Below, in pieces: positions 28,001 through 35,284 of a stretch of DNA of 59,043 bases; the stretch's first letter is position 1; every line of letters starts with the position of its first letter. The DNA is from Pararcticibacter amylolyticus (lineage in GTDB: Bacteria; Bacteroidota; Bacteroidia; Sphingobacteriales; Sphingobacteriaceae): NCBI RefSeq assembly GCF_003130405.1, contig NZ_QEAS01000023.1, forward strand, positions 1-59,043, read 5' to 3'. The notes below the pieces were generated by a model. That model was not told the origin of the DNA and searched no databases. It saw nothing but the letters and a program-made list of their open reading frames with translations. Both the position numbers and the translations under genes were made by a program.

Positions 28001-28447
28001 CTGCCCCTTCTCGTCTTTAACTGTTCCCGAGATGGTCACCTTGTCCGGGGCAGCCTTCGTTTCCTGTACCGGCACAGGCTTTCTCCTTCCTTCAATCAGG
28101 ATGATCTTATTTTCCTGATCAATAGTATAGCCCAGGTTATACTTACCCAGTAATTGTTTTAAAACATCTGCCAGCTCGCTTTTATTGAAATCTGCATCCA
28201 CAGAAAGGTCTTTATTCACCTCTTTAGACGACCATACGAAGTTATAGCCTGTTTGTTTCCTGATTTCCTTAAACACTTTAATCAGGGAAACCCTCTTCTG
28301 AGTGAAGGTGACGGATTGCCCGAAAGAGGAAGCGCTTACCTGCAGGAGCGAAACAAAAACGAGAAGGAACGTGAGCTTCATAATCCGGAGAATATTAGGG
28401 ACGCAGCGTGGCAGCCGCATAAAATTCCTGGTAAAAATTCTATACAT
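25010..28447 (-). CDS. SusC-family transporter with STN signalling domain
   Basis: This 1,145-residue outer-membrane transducer has a signal sequence around residues 23-44 ('MKLTFLLVFVSLLQVSA'), an STN domain (about 50-120, 'VFKEIRKQTGYNFVW'), a carboxypeptidase-like domain (about 137-213), the plug ('EILKDASATAIYGSRAANG') and the barrel ending 'IIGVNVGF'. The STN domain passes the occupied state of the receptor to a FecR anti-sigma factor, which is encoded just upstream with its ECF sigma. The SusD gene overlaps the stop by one base. The ligand is unknown. Two stem-loops separate it from the FecR gene. Confidence 0.95.
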   Translation of the reverse strand: MYRIFTRNFMRLPRCVPNILRIMKLTFLLVFVSLLQVSASSFGQSVTFTQKRVSLIKVFKEIRKQTGYNFVWSSKEVNKDLSVDADFNKSELADVLKQLLGKYNLGYTIDQENKIILIEGRRKPVPVQETKAAPDKVTISGTVKDEKGQTMPGVTVKEKGKSNVVISDSEGHFSLEVTSRDAVLVFSFIGYEPKEIKTGTETVFSVTLSPAAEQLKDVVVSGYTVQNRAEFTGSSARIDGSAIENRPVPSFDQALAGQAAGVKMTSNGGSLDATPVFRIRGTNSINLSSYPLIIIDGVTSFTGNAGFSAATGNNPLSSINPNDIESVEILKDASATAIYGSRAANGVVVITTKKGKAGKARVSYDAYAGITRKPKLPELLGAQDYVTIKNEAQANSGLKQAYALGQNADGSIQETNWYDYFYQTGRSQNHNLSVSGASETTSYFVSLNYSDQTGFLVKNKFQRKSARANLDHLLIKGLHIGTNFTYSNAVNNNLTTGVNNSFGRNNLTRESMVLPPNVLPYNPDGSYNVSANSLGFGPNTILVGYYNPLPIIDHDKYASESNNFLGLVYAEWELFKGFKVKTNYSINSLNVANTSFGNPLQGSAFGSNGSASSDYNTNYRTSFTNAISYKTTIAGDHHISALAGYEEIHTVMNGTSATRTGLIDPYFDSYAGGFTDISDAEGTHTENGYRSYFSNVFYDYKKKYLLSASFRRDGFSGLALNHKFGNFGGGSVGWNLSEENFYRNSVLAGTVSSLKLRASYGQVGNVNIGDYAASSLYSAGTYGGVASIALSQTGNPDLKWETSKKTDIGVNIGLWQNKITLDADYYHNSIDGLILAAPQAPSKGIPGNSINTNVGSMFNRGFEFDIKAHVMDRGAFQWTSGFNISTLKNRVTALANNTDIWTASLETSNITRAGYSVASVYVVKTNGVNPENGLRTYINRDGATVQYNPVGGKWSYLDGTAAPAMDAYGDGVIMGPSLPTWYGGFNNTFRYKQFDLYVNVVFSGGNLIYNGTKATLLNNNFFNNQKDILRRWRAPGDVTDIPAVYYNDQQASGSVLPNSFNAESGTYIKLGTTSLGYTIPVKLYGKTGISSVRVYGSASNIILHTKYSGSDPEISANGDSNTASGRDKNSVPAGRSFIIGVNVGF

Positions 28448-28490
28448 TTACATACTTTTAAATCGTGAATAATTGTTTGAGACGCAGTCA

Positions 28491-28555
28491 TTCCCCGGTC
28501 TTACCGGGAAAGATTTAAGAGCCTGAGAAAGGGAGTGTTGACAGCACTTCCTTTC
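28491..28555 (-). promoter_or_regulatory. Two stem-loops between the FecR and SusC genes
   Basis: Hairpin one (28491-28510) pairs TTCCCCGGT with ACCGGGAA around a 3-nt loop with one bulge. Hairpin two (28527-28555) pairs GAAAGGGAGTG with CACTTCCTTTC with one mismatch. They lie in the 179-bp gap between the FecR stop and SusC start. No U-tract follows, so partial termination or differential mRNA stability is more likely than full stop. Confidence 0.4.
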
Positions 28556-28626
28556 GCTCTGTAAGCCGTTTGGTAATTTCCCTGTTGATTCCTCCTTTTA
28601 TCAGTGTAGCAAATAATTTTCAGCGT

Positions 28627-29757
28627 TTAACGGACATTTCCCGGATATACCGTTATCACCCTGCCTTCGATTTTAAAACGGACCTGTCTGGTCATTTCCA
28701 TCACCTGCAATACCTTCGATATATTAGTATACCGGGTGATGCTGGCCACAAAGGTGAGCTGCCTTAAAGACTCTTCTTCAAACCTGACGTCTACGTCGTA
28801 CCAGCGGCCCAGCTCCTGCATCACACTAGCCAGCGCCACGTCATTGAACATAAAATAACCGTTTTTCCAGGCAACCGACTCCTCTGTATCCACATCCCTC
28901 ACTTCGATGTTTCCTTGCCTGTATTTTGCCTGTTCTCCGGGCTTAAGAAGCCGGGAAGACTCCTTCGTGGTGATCTTCACTGCACCCTCCAGCAAGGTGG
29001 CAGATTCATGTTTTTCATCCGGATACGCGTGGATATTGAACTGGGTACCTATATCTTCCACTATTCCGCCGGCAGTTTGCACTTTGAATGGATGCGCAGC
29101 GTGATGGGTCACTTCGAAATAAGCTTCACCGCTCAGTTTCACCACACGCTCCGCGCCGCTGAAGTTCACAGGAAAGGTGAGGCTTGACTGAGCATTTAGC
29201 CAAACCCTGGTTCCGTCGGCCAGCACAACAGGATAGGGCGATTGTTCCCCCCTTGCTGTCGTTAAAGTATTGAATCCGGTTTCCTGGTTTCCGCTGGCAG
29301 ACTGATAAACAAGCTGCCCGTCGAGAGCATCTATGCGGGTCTGCCCCTCGGTTGCGATCTCTCCGTTCAGACTCCGGGTGAGCGTTATCTTTTTCCCGTT
29401 AGCAAGAACAAGCGTAGCCCGCGAATGGCCGGGGGCTACGTCGTCTTTAGAGGCAAGTTGCTGCGAAGATTGTTTTGCAGATCTGTTCAGAAAGAAGTAG
29501 CTGCCAATGATAATGGATAACAGGATCGTAGCCGCTGCTGAGACAGGAATCCATGCCCGTCTTCTGCGAGCCGGACGTAAACGACTGTCGAGCAGAGCTG
29601 CAAGACGATTTTCGTCTCCATATTTAGCGGCGTCCCATGATAATCGCTTATCCTGCTGGAAGCGCTCATAGATTGACGCGTAAAGCCTCAGTTCTTCGTC
29701 TGAAGCCTTCCCGCCGGCAACTTTAGCCGCCAGTTCAAGGAAGTCTTTTTGTTCCAT
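28627..29757 (-). CDS. FecR-family anti-sigma factor
   Basis: This inner-membrane protein holds the ECF sigma until the STN-SusC signals. From the ATG at 29757 it has 376 residues: a cytoplasmic N-terminal part (about 1-70, 'MEQKDFLELAAKVAGGKASD'), one transmembrane helix (about 73-95, 'IPVSAAATILLSIIIGSYFF'), a periplasmic FecR domain (about 160-265) and a C-terminal STN-like DUF4974 domain (about 300-370). A frame extending upstream to 29775 begins with TTG and is less likely. It lies 67 bp after the sigma gene. Confidence 0.93.
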   Translation of the reverse strand: MEQKDFLELAAKVAGGKASDEELRLYASIYERFQQDKRLSWDAAKYGDENRLAALLDSRLRPARRRRAWIPVSAAATILLSIIIGSYFFLNRSAKQSSQQLASKDDVAPGHSRATLVLANGKKITLTRSLNGEIATEGQTRIDALDGQLVYQSASGNQETGFNTLTTARGEQSPYPVVLADGTRVWLNAQSSLTFPVNFSGAERVVKLSGEAYFEVTHHAAHPFKVQTAGGIVEDIGTQFNIHAYPDEKHESATLLEGAVKITTKESSRLLKPGEQAKYRQGNIEVRDVDTEESVAWKNGYFMFNDVALASVMQELGRWYDVDVRFEEESLRQLTFVASITRYTNISKVLQVMEMTRQVRFKIEGRVITVYPGNVR

Positions 29758-29824
29758 ATCATGTGTATGGCACAAAAAGGACCTTCAGCCCCTATATAAT
29801 TTTAAAAAAAAATTAACACGCTGA

Positions 29825-30394
29825 TTAAAAGAAGATCATATAAGCTGATAAGCGGCTTAGTGTGACCCGTAGTTTTTTGAGCGTTGAAGTCATATGGTTT
29901 TCCACTGTTTTTTCAGAAATGTCGAGGCGGCTGGCAATCTCTTTGTTGGACAGTTGTTCATAACGGCTTAAGCGGAATACTTCCCTGGCTTTTTCCGGTA
30001 AAGACCTGGTAAATTCAGCAATCACATTTTTGAGCTCTTTCAGCTCTAATGTTTCATCACTAAACCCAGGTTCATGACCGCTTATTTGTTCCAGTGCAGT
30101 AAAGAAGCCGCTCCTGGCTTTGCCCTCCCTCAAGGCATTTGCTACCTTAAAGCGGACAGCCGCATAGAGATAAGCCCGTAGATTGTCTACGTGGAAATTC
30201 TCCCTGTTAGACCAGATCCAGGCAAAAACCTCCTGCAGCACGTCGAGCGTTGCAGCTTCATCACGCAATACATTGTAGGCGGAACGATAGAGTGCCGACC
30301 AATGCCGGGTATAAATTTGTGTATATGCAGCGGTGTTACTCCCCCGCAGAAGGACAACTAATTCACTATCGGTCAAAACGCTATAGGAGCTCAT
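29825..30394 (-). CDS. ECF-type RNA polymerase sigma factor
   Basis: This 189-residue protein has region 2 (about 25-90, 'VLQEVFAWIWSNRENF') and region 4 (about 120-180, 'SNKEIASRLDISEKTVENHM'), with no region 3, as expected for the ECF sigma-70 class expanded in Bacteroidota. It should direct transcription of the STN-SusC island once released by the FecR protein encoded next. It is the first gene of the island. Confidence 0.95.
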   Translation of the reverse strand: MSSYSVLTDSELVVLLRGSNTAAYTQIYTRHWSALYRSAYNVLRDEAATLDVLQEVFAWIWSNRENFHVDNLRAYLYAAVRFKVANALREGKARSGFFTALEQISGHEPGFSDETLELKELKNVIAEFTRSLPEKAREVFRLSRYEQLSNKEIASRLDISEKTVENHMTSTLKKLRVTLSRLSAYMIFF

Positions 30395-30460
30395 GAGACC
30401 CTAATATAAGCTTTTCTCCGACAAAGATCAAATCCATGAACCCGGTACAGTCCCGGCAGC

Positions 30461-30910
30461 TTACAGTTTAGCCACTCCAACAGCCTGAAGACCTCTGGGG
30501 CCGCGCTCTGTTGTAAAAGTTACCTTATCATTCTCTTTAGCCTCGTAGGTCAGGCTGTTCACATGAAAGAACACATCTTCTTTCGTCTCGCTGTCGCGGA
30601 TAAATCCGAAGCCCTTCGCCGTGTTATAAAAGTTGATAACGCCGGTATTCGGGGCGTCTTTCGGCCGTTGTACCTGTTTTGGTATAGCCACTGCTATGTC
30701 GTCCAGATCAACAGGCTTTGGAGCCATAAATTCTGTAAATGTGGTGGTGAGATTACCGTTCTCATCCACATACGCCATCATATCTTCCAGGCTTTTGCCT
30801 TTGTCTGAATTGGCTTTCCGGTTCTCTGCTTTAGCTTTCTTGTCCTGTTGCTTTTTAAGGCGTTTCTTTTCTTTTTCTTTTTTGTTAAATGTCTCGTTGG
30901 ATCTTCCCAT
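30461..30910 (-). CDS. Cold-shock-domain protein with lysine-rich N-terminal extension
   Basis: This 149-residue protein ends with a cold-shock domain (about 88-149) containing RNP1 'KGFGFI' and RNP2 'DVFFH', so it should bind single-stranded RNA or DNA. The first 45 residues are highly charged and lysine-rich ('NKKEKEKKRLKKQQDKKAK'), followed by an acidic linker. The extension probably adds nucleic-acid or ribosome contact. It lies just downstream of the csp gene at 30987 on the same strand, separated by that gene's terminator. Confidence 0.92.
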   Translation of the reverse strand: MGRSNETFNKKEKEKKRLKKQQDKKAKAENRKANSDKGKSLEDMMAYVDENGNLTTTFTEFMAPKPVDLDDIAVAIPKQVQRPKDAPNTGVINFYNTAKGFGFIRDSETKEDVFFHVNSLTYEAKENDKVTFTTERGPRGLQAVGVAKL

Positions 30911-30933
30911 TCGGTTTGTTAAAATTATATGAT

Positions 30934-30963
30934 AAAAAAAACACCTGCCGGTGGGCAGGTGTT
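30934..30963 (-). terminator. Intrinsic terminator after the small csp gene
   Basis: On the minus strand, 10-bp arms AACACCTGCC/GGCAGGTGTT with a 4-nt loop are followed by a run of eight Ts. It lies 23 bp after the stop of the 64-residue cold-shock gene and 23 bp before the next start codon. Confidence 0.9.
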
Positions 30964-30986
30964 CGAAGTAAATCTTATAGTGATAA

Positions 30987-31181
30987 TTAAATTACTTTAA
31001 CGTTTACTGCGTTCAGCCCTTTCCTGCCATCTTCCACTTCGAAGCTCACTTTGTCGTTCTCACGGATCTGGTCAATCAAGCCAGTAGAATGTACGAAGAT
31101 ATCTGATCCCGTACCATCTTGCGAAATAAATCCAAAACCCTTCAGGGTATTGAAAAACTTCACTGTTCCTTCTTTTTGCAT
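30987..31181 (-). CDS. CspA-family cold-shock protein
   Basis: This 64-residue single cold-shock domain has RNP1 'KGFGFI' and RNP2 'DIFVH' and the standard beginning 'GTVKFFN'. It is an RNA chaperone of normal family length. The final third ('DGRKGLNAVNVKVI') is typical of the Bacteroidota branch. The gene has its own terminator. Confidence 0.96.
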   Translation of the reverse strand: MQKEGTVKFFNTLKGFGFISQDGTGSDIFVHSTGLIDQIRENDKVSFEVEDGRKGLNAVNVKVI

Positions 31182-31404
31182 TATATTATTTTTTAATAAG
31201 TGTGCAATATAGGCTTAATTTCCGACATCCTCCCCATTTTGAAAAAAAATATACTAAAAGTTAGGAATCACGCCCGGAGACGAAAAGATTTATTTAATTT
31301 CTTATGTAACCTTTTTCAGAGCCTAACGTAGCAATCAGCGGGCACTCAGACCTTATTCTTTCTGACTGCCGAAAAAGAATTTATTTAATTAACAGAGAAA
31401 AGAA

Positions 31405-32148
31405 ATGAAGAAAACCTTTCTGGCCGCAGGTATTTTCGCCCTGGCCTTATTCGGAGCGTGTAAAAAGGGTGATAAAGACCAGCCGGTAAACCTGGTAACG
31501 AAAATTTCCAACGTCGACGGTTCAACTGTCCAGGAATATGATTACGACAGCAGACACCGCTTAATCAACATCCGGTTTAAAAGTGACAGCCGCCGCGACA
31601 GCGACGTTATTTCATATGATGCTGCGGGAAGAGTGGCTAAGTTCGACCAGTATGATACTGAAGGCCTGGACGAAAGCATCAGCTACTCGTATGAGGGTAA
31701 TACTGTTACCCGGACAAAAACGGGTTACTCCAGTGACGGGATCACTTCAACGAGCTCCTCTTCATTCGTGATCAACGCACAAAATCAACTGCTTGAACAA
31801 CCCAGGGGGGATTATAAGTATATGTATGAATACGACCAGAACGGCAACATGGTGAAAAAGATCAAGGTATATACGGATGGCACGCAAAATGTTGCAGACT
31901 TCTATGTGTTTGACGACAATTCGGGCATGGCTTCCAATTGCACCACTCCTTACTGGTGGTTCATCGTTGAAGACCTGTTTCCCTTTGGAAGCAGTACCAA
32001 CCTGTTATCAACCAAAGACGAGACCAAGGCCTTCGCATACGCCTTTGACCTTCATGGCTACCCCGAGGGGATGCTTGAGGTCAAAATAAAAGATGGAGTG
32101 AGAACCCCTTACCGTGAATTTAAGCTGGAATACATCACGATAAGATAA
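31405..32148 (+). CDS. Lipoprotein with YD/RHS-like repeats (DUF4595-like)
   Basis: This 247-residue protein has a lipobox 'LALFGAC' (Cys19). The body has loose repeats of the 'EYDYDSRHRLINI', 'SYDAAGRVAKF', 'EYDQNGNMVKKI' kind, as in YD/RHS-type beta-strand proteins and DUF4595 lipoproteins of Bacteroidota. It is likely anchored in the envelope; function is unknown. It is a single gene, ending in a strong terminator shared with the convergent PUL. Confidence 0.8.
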   Translation: MKKTFLAAGIFALALFGACKKGDKDQPVNLVTKISNVDGSTVQEYDYDSRHRLINIRFKSDSRRDSDVISYDAAGRVAKFDQYDTEGLDESISYSYEGNTVTRTKTGYSSDGITSTSSSSFVINAQNQLLEQPRGDYKYMYEYDQNGNMVKKIKVYTDGTQNVADFYVFDDNSGMASNCTTPYWWFIVEDLFPFGSSTNLLSTKDETKAFAYAFDLHGYPEGMLEVKIKDGVRTPYREFKLEYITIR

Positions 32149-32157
32149 AGTATTTTC

Positions 32158-32211
32158 AAAAAGAGGCTGTCCGGCTTTGAAATGAACTTCAAAAGCCGGA
32201 CAGCCTCTTTT
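32158..32211. terminator. Bidirectional terminator
   Basis: AAAAGAGGCTGTCCGGCTTT pairs with AAAAGCCGGACAGCCTCTTTT over about 20 bp with one bulge. It is placed to end the lipoprotein gene from the left and the PUL operon from the right. Confidence 0.88.
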
Positions 32212-32252
32212 CATACAGACGCCTTCTTTTCAGCGGCAGCCTCCGGACCGCA

Positions 32253-34265
32253 CTACCTGAAGTAGCCGGAAACCCTCTCCGGACTGAGCATTTGCCAGAG
32301 CGAGGCAACAGTCCAGCCCGGCGCAAAAATGTCATTGTAAAAACCTTTGCCGTTTTTGCCATAGTCCCAGTTGGTGTGCTGTACTACCTCGGGGTAATAG
32401 CCTGCCTTCCCGATATCATACATATTACCTTCCTGCGGCATCAGCTGCAGCATGGAGCTCCTGATAACGGAAGAAAACTCAGAAAACCGGGGTTCTTTCC
32501 GTTCGCGGGCCAGCCAGTCAAGAACCGTGGCAAATTCAAAAATGAACACGTCAATATGGTTGTTTTCAACCGAGACATTCCCCCACCCTCTTGATTTAAA
32601 CCCAACATCTCCGAGCATCTGTCCACGCGCAAACGGCACATCCCACAAATAATACCATGACAGGCAGAAGTAAGCTGATTTCTTGCAGAGATCCGTGTAA
32701 CGCTGACGCTCTTTCCCTTTTGAAACCATAGCCAGGTAGTACATGGCCGTAGAGGCATACAGGGAAGCTTCTTTGTCTTCACAGTTAGCGTCGAGTGTGG
32801 AAGAAAAATAATCGGCTTTTGAGATCAGTTCTTTCTCCAGGTACACGGCAGTCCTCTTAGCACTCTCCAGGTATTGCTTGTTTTTAAAATAAGCATATGC
32901 CATTGTCAGCGGCAATGTCGCAGAAGGGGTGCTCCCGCCGGATGCATCTGTTAAGCTGAAATTATCATCAAACTTACGCGGAAAGCTGCCCTCCGGCTCC
33001 TGTAGTTTCAGAAAGTTATCAAGCAGCTTTTTCATCCTGGTCTCCCACTGAGGGTGCAAGCGCCCTCTTTTCCGTTCATATCCCAGGTAGTTAAGAACTG
33101 CAAACACGCCTTCCGACTGACGGCGTATGCTGAATTCTTTGGTCTCTGAATGGTGATCATAATCAACAAACTCCCTGAAGAATCCGGCGGGGGTAAATCC
33201 TGCTTTCAGGAAACTGTCAAACACCGCATTTGCTTTCGCTACCAGGTCAGGTTTGCTGTTCTGCTCTCCATACTCAAGCGCGTTGAAGGCGTTAAGCAAA
33301 ACACGGCCTACAAAGCCTACTTCTACGGAACCTGTACTTTGGCAGTCATCGATTCTCATATGAACTCCCGAAAAGTACTTTAGATCATATTTATCCACGT
33401 AACTTTCTGTAAAGAAGTTAGACAGGGCAGCTTTTGCTTCCGCAGTATTCATGGTGCCGGCGACCTGCTGAGGACGCATGGCATCAAACGAGTAGTTCCA
33501 TACATCGGCTACAAATGCAGAATAATCTGCGGCCCTGCCCCTCCTGATCTCCCAAACCAGTTCGCGGGTTTCACCCTGCTCCAGTTTTTCAAATGCCTGT
33601 ACACCGGGAGCCAGTGTAAGTTTGCGGATATATGTTTGAGGCGCTTCATGATACGGAAACCCGAATACCAGGGCCGTTCCGCCGTCTGTATTGCGGAATC
33701 CGGTATGCCCCAGGGAGGTTTTCCCGGAAAGGATCACCTCTCCGGAATTATGCGCCGAAAGGCTCTCATGTTCAAATTTATCAACCCTCAGAACAGTATA
33801 ATAATCACCTGTCCTTTCGTTATAAATACCCGTTAGCGGTGCACTCAGGCGGTCTTCCCTCACCTGCCAGCTATCGCTGGTATGGAAGGAAGGCGCCTCT
33901 TTGGGCGAACGCAGGTTGCGGCGATACCAGAAGCCGGGCATCAGGAACTGGCAGTCGCTGTGCCTGATGGCGTCCGGAAGTTTATATACCTCTTCGAAAT
34001 TGTAATAAACAGGCTGGTTCGCTTTCAGCGTAACCGTAATGCGGGTAATATCACCATTTTGTATTTTCCGCTGCCTGATTTCGAGAGGCAGGGTTTCATT
34101 TGCCCGGAGCTCTCCTGACGGTGATTCCAGCAGCAAATGTGATGAAGCCGGGTTCCCCGGCTTTTTTAAGGTGATCCTGTACTCTGTTCGGGTTTCAGAT
34201 ACCTGGGCAGAACTAAATGCCCAGGTTGTTATCAATAAGGTAACCGCAAATAATCTTCTCTTCAT
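32253..34265 (-). CDS. Exported alpha-barrel carbohydrate-active enzyme candidate
   Basis: This 670-residue protein has a signal peptide (residues 1-20, ends 'TWAFSSAQ'). The first 270 residues look like beta-sandwich; the rest (about 280-670) is helix-rich with repeats typical of an (alpha/alpha) toroid ('FVGRVLLNAFNALEYGEQ', 'EASLYASTAMYYLAMVSKG', 'IDVFIFEFATVLDWLARER'). Such folds are used by many glycoside hydrolases and lyases. I do not recognise the exact family and cannot name catalytic residues. As the last gene of the PUL, 41 bp after a GH43 gene, a role in breaking down the same glycan is likely. Confidence 0.65.
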   Translation of the reverse strand: MKRRLFAVTLLITTWAFSSAQVSETRTEYRITLKKPGNPASSHLLLESPSGELRANETLPLEIRQRKIQNGDITRITVTLKANQPVYYNFEEVYKLPDAIRHSDCQFLMPGFWYRRNLRSPKEAPSFHTSDSWQVREDRLSAPLTGIYNERTGDYYTVLRVDKFEHESLSAHNSGEVILSGKTSLGHTGFRNTDGGTALVFGFPYHEAPQTYIRKLTLAPGVQAFEKLEQGETRELVWEIRRGRAADYSAFVADVWNYSFDAMRPQQVAGTMNTAEAKAALSNFFTESYVDKYDLKYFSGVHMRIDDCQSTGSVEVGFVGRVLLNAFNALEYGEQNSKPDLVAKANAVFDSFLKAGFTPAGFFREFVDYDHHSETKEFSIRRQSEGVFAVLNYLGYERKRGRLHPQWETRMKKLLDNFLKLQEPEGSFPRKFDDNFSLTDASGGSTPSATLPLTMAYAYFKNKQYLESAKRTAVYLEKELISKADYFSSTLDANCEDKEASLYASTAMYYLAMVSKGKERQRYTDLCKKSAYFCLSWYYLWDVPFARGQMLGDVGFKSRGWGNVSVENNHIDVFIFEFATVLDWLARERKEPRFSEFSSVIRSSMLQLMPQEGNMYDIGKAGYYPEVVQHTNWDYGKNGKGFYNDIFAPGWTVASLWQMLSPERVSGYFR

Positions 34266-34306
34266 TTATTTCTGTTGTTAATTCAAATATATCCATGCAG
34301 GAGTCA

Positions 34307-35257
34307 TTATCTCACCACAAGGGGCTGCTGCACATTTTCACCCGTTTGCATTACCGGGATTCCGCTTCCTGTGAAATTGACATCTGTTATATACATTACC
34401 CTGGGCAAAACTTTGCTGCTGGAATAATGCGCATGAAAAACCATCTTTAACTGTCCGGCCTTATCCCTGAAGAGAGAATGATGGCCTACCCCAACAAGGT
34501 TACCCGGCTTTTGCAACACCGGGTTTCCGCTGTACTTGGTCCAGGGGCCGGCAGGTGATGCAGCAGTAGCGTATCCCACTCCATAATACTGGCTTTCAAA
34601 ATGATTAGCCGAATAAGTCATGTAATAAACACCTTCATGTTTGATCACGAAAGGCCCTTCATTGATTCGTCCCTGGATGGTTTCCCAGGGCTGCGACACA
34701 TTGAAGCAACGCGTCATTGTCCCGGGCTTTATCGTTTTCAGATCGCTTTCCAGCTCAGCCATCCATATCACCGATCCGTCTGTGAACCTGACAAAGTACA
34801 GATAGGCCTTTCCGTTTTCATCGATGTACAGGGAATTATCAATTGCCTTCTCTGTAGTGAGCATCGCTCCTTTGGTTTCCTGCCTGAACGGGCCCATCGG
34901 CGAATCTGCTGTGGCAACTCCAATATGCTCGTCTGCAGTGAAGTACATAAAGAATTTGTTTTTTTCCCTGATGTAATAAACTTCAGGCGCCCAGAACCAG
35001 CGGCCCGCCCAGGTACTGTCTTTATGAAGTGCCAGAGCCGGTGATCTTTTCCACGTCTGCAGATCATCCGAGGTGTATACCTCTATGCCATCGGAGGCAT
35101 TAGTGCCGTAAGCATAGTATTTTCCCTCATGGAGCAGGATATAAGGGTCACCCAGTAATACAGGGGTGTTATATTCAAAATCTGTTGTTTTATCTTTTTC
35201 ACACGACAGGATCACCGTCAGTATAAATACAAAGAACACATATTTTATTGCTTTCAT
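34307..35257 (-). CDS. GH43-family glycosidase, lipoprotein (copy 1)
   Basis: This 316-residue lipoprotein (lipobox 'VILSC', Cys19) has the five-bladed propeller of GH43. The expected triad is visible: general base Asp in 'LLGDPYILLH', pKa modulator Asp in 'AIDNSLYIDENG', and general acid Glu in 'GRINEGPFVIKH'. GH43 enzymes release arabinofuranose, xylose or galactose from plant-type or similar glycans by inversion. It lies 27 bp after the SusD gene and resembles the second GH43 of the locus (39924-40904) along its whole length. Confidence 0.92.
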   Translation of the reverse strand: MKAIKYVFFVFILTVILSCEKDKTTDFEYNTPVLLGDPYILLHEGKYYAYGTNASDGIEVYTSDDLQTWKRSPALALHKDSTWAGRWFWAPEVYYIREKNKFFMYFTADEHIGVATADSPMGPFRQETKGAMLTTEKAIDNSLYIDENGKAYLYFVRFTDGSVIWMAELESDLKTIKPGTMTRCFNVSQPWETIQGRINEGPFVIKHEGVYYMTYSANHFESQYYGVGYATAASPAGPWTKYSGNPVLQKPGNLVGVGHHSLFRDKAGQLKMVFHAHYSSSKVLPRVMYITDVNFTGSGIPVMQTGENVQQPLVVR

Positions 35258-35284
35258 ATTAATCTTCTTTAGCCGTACTAATTG

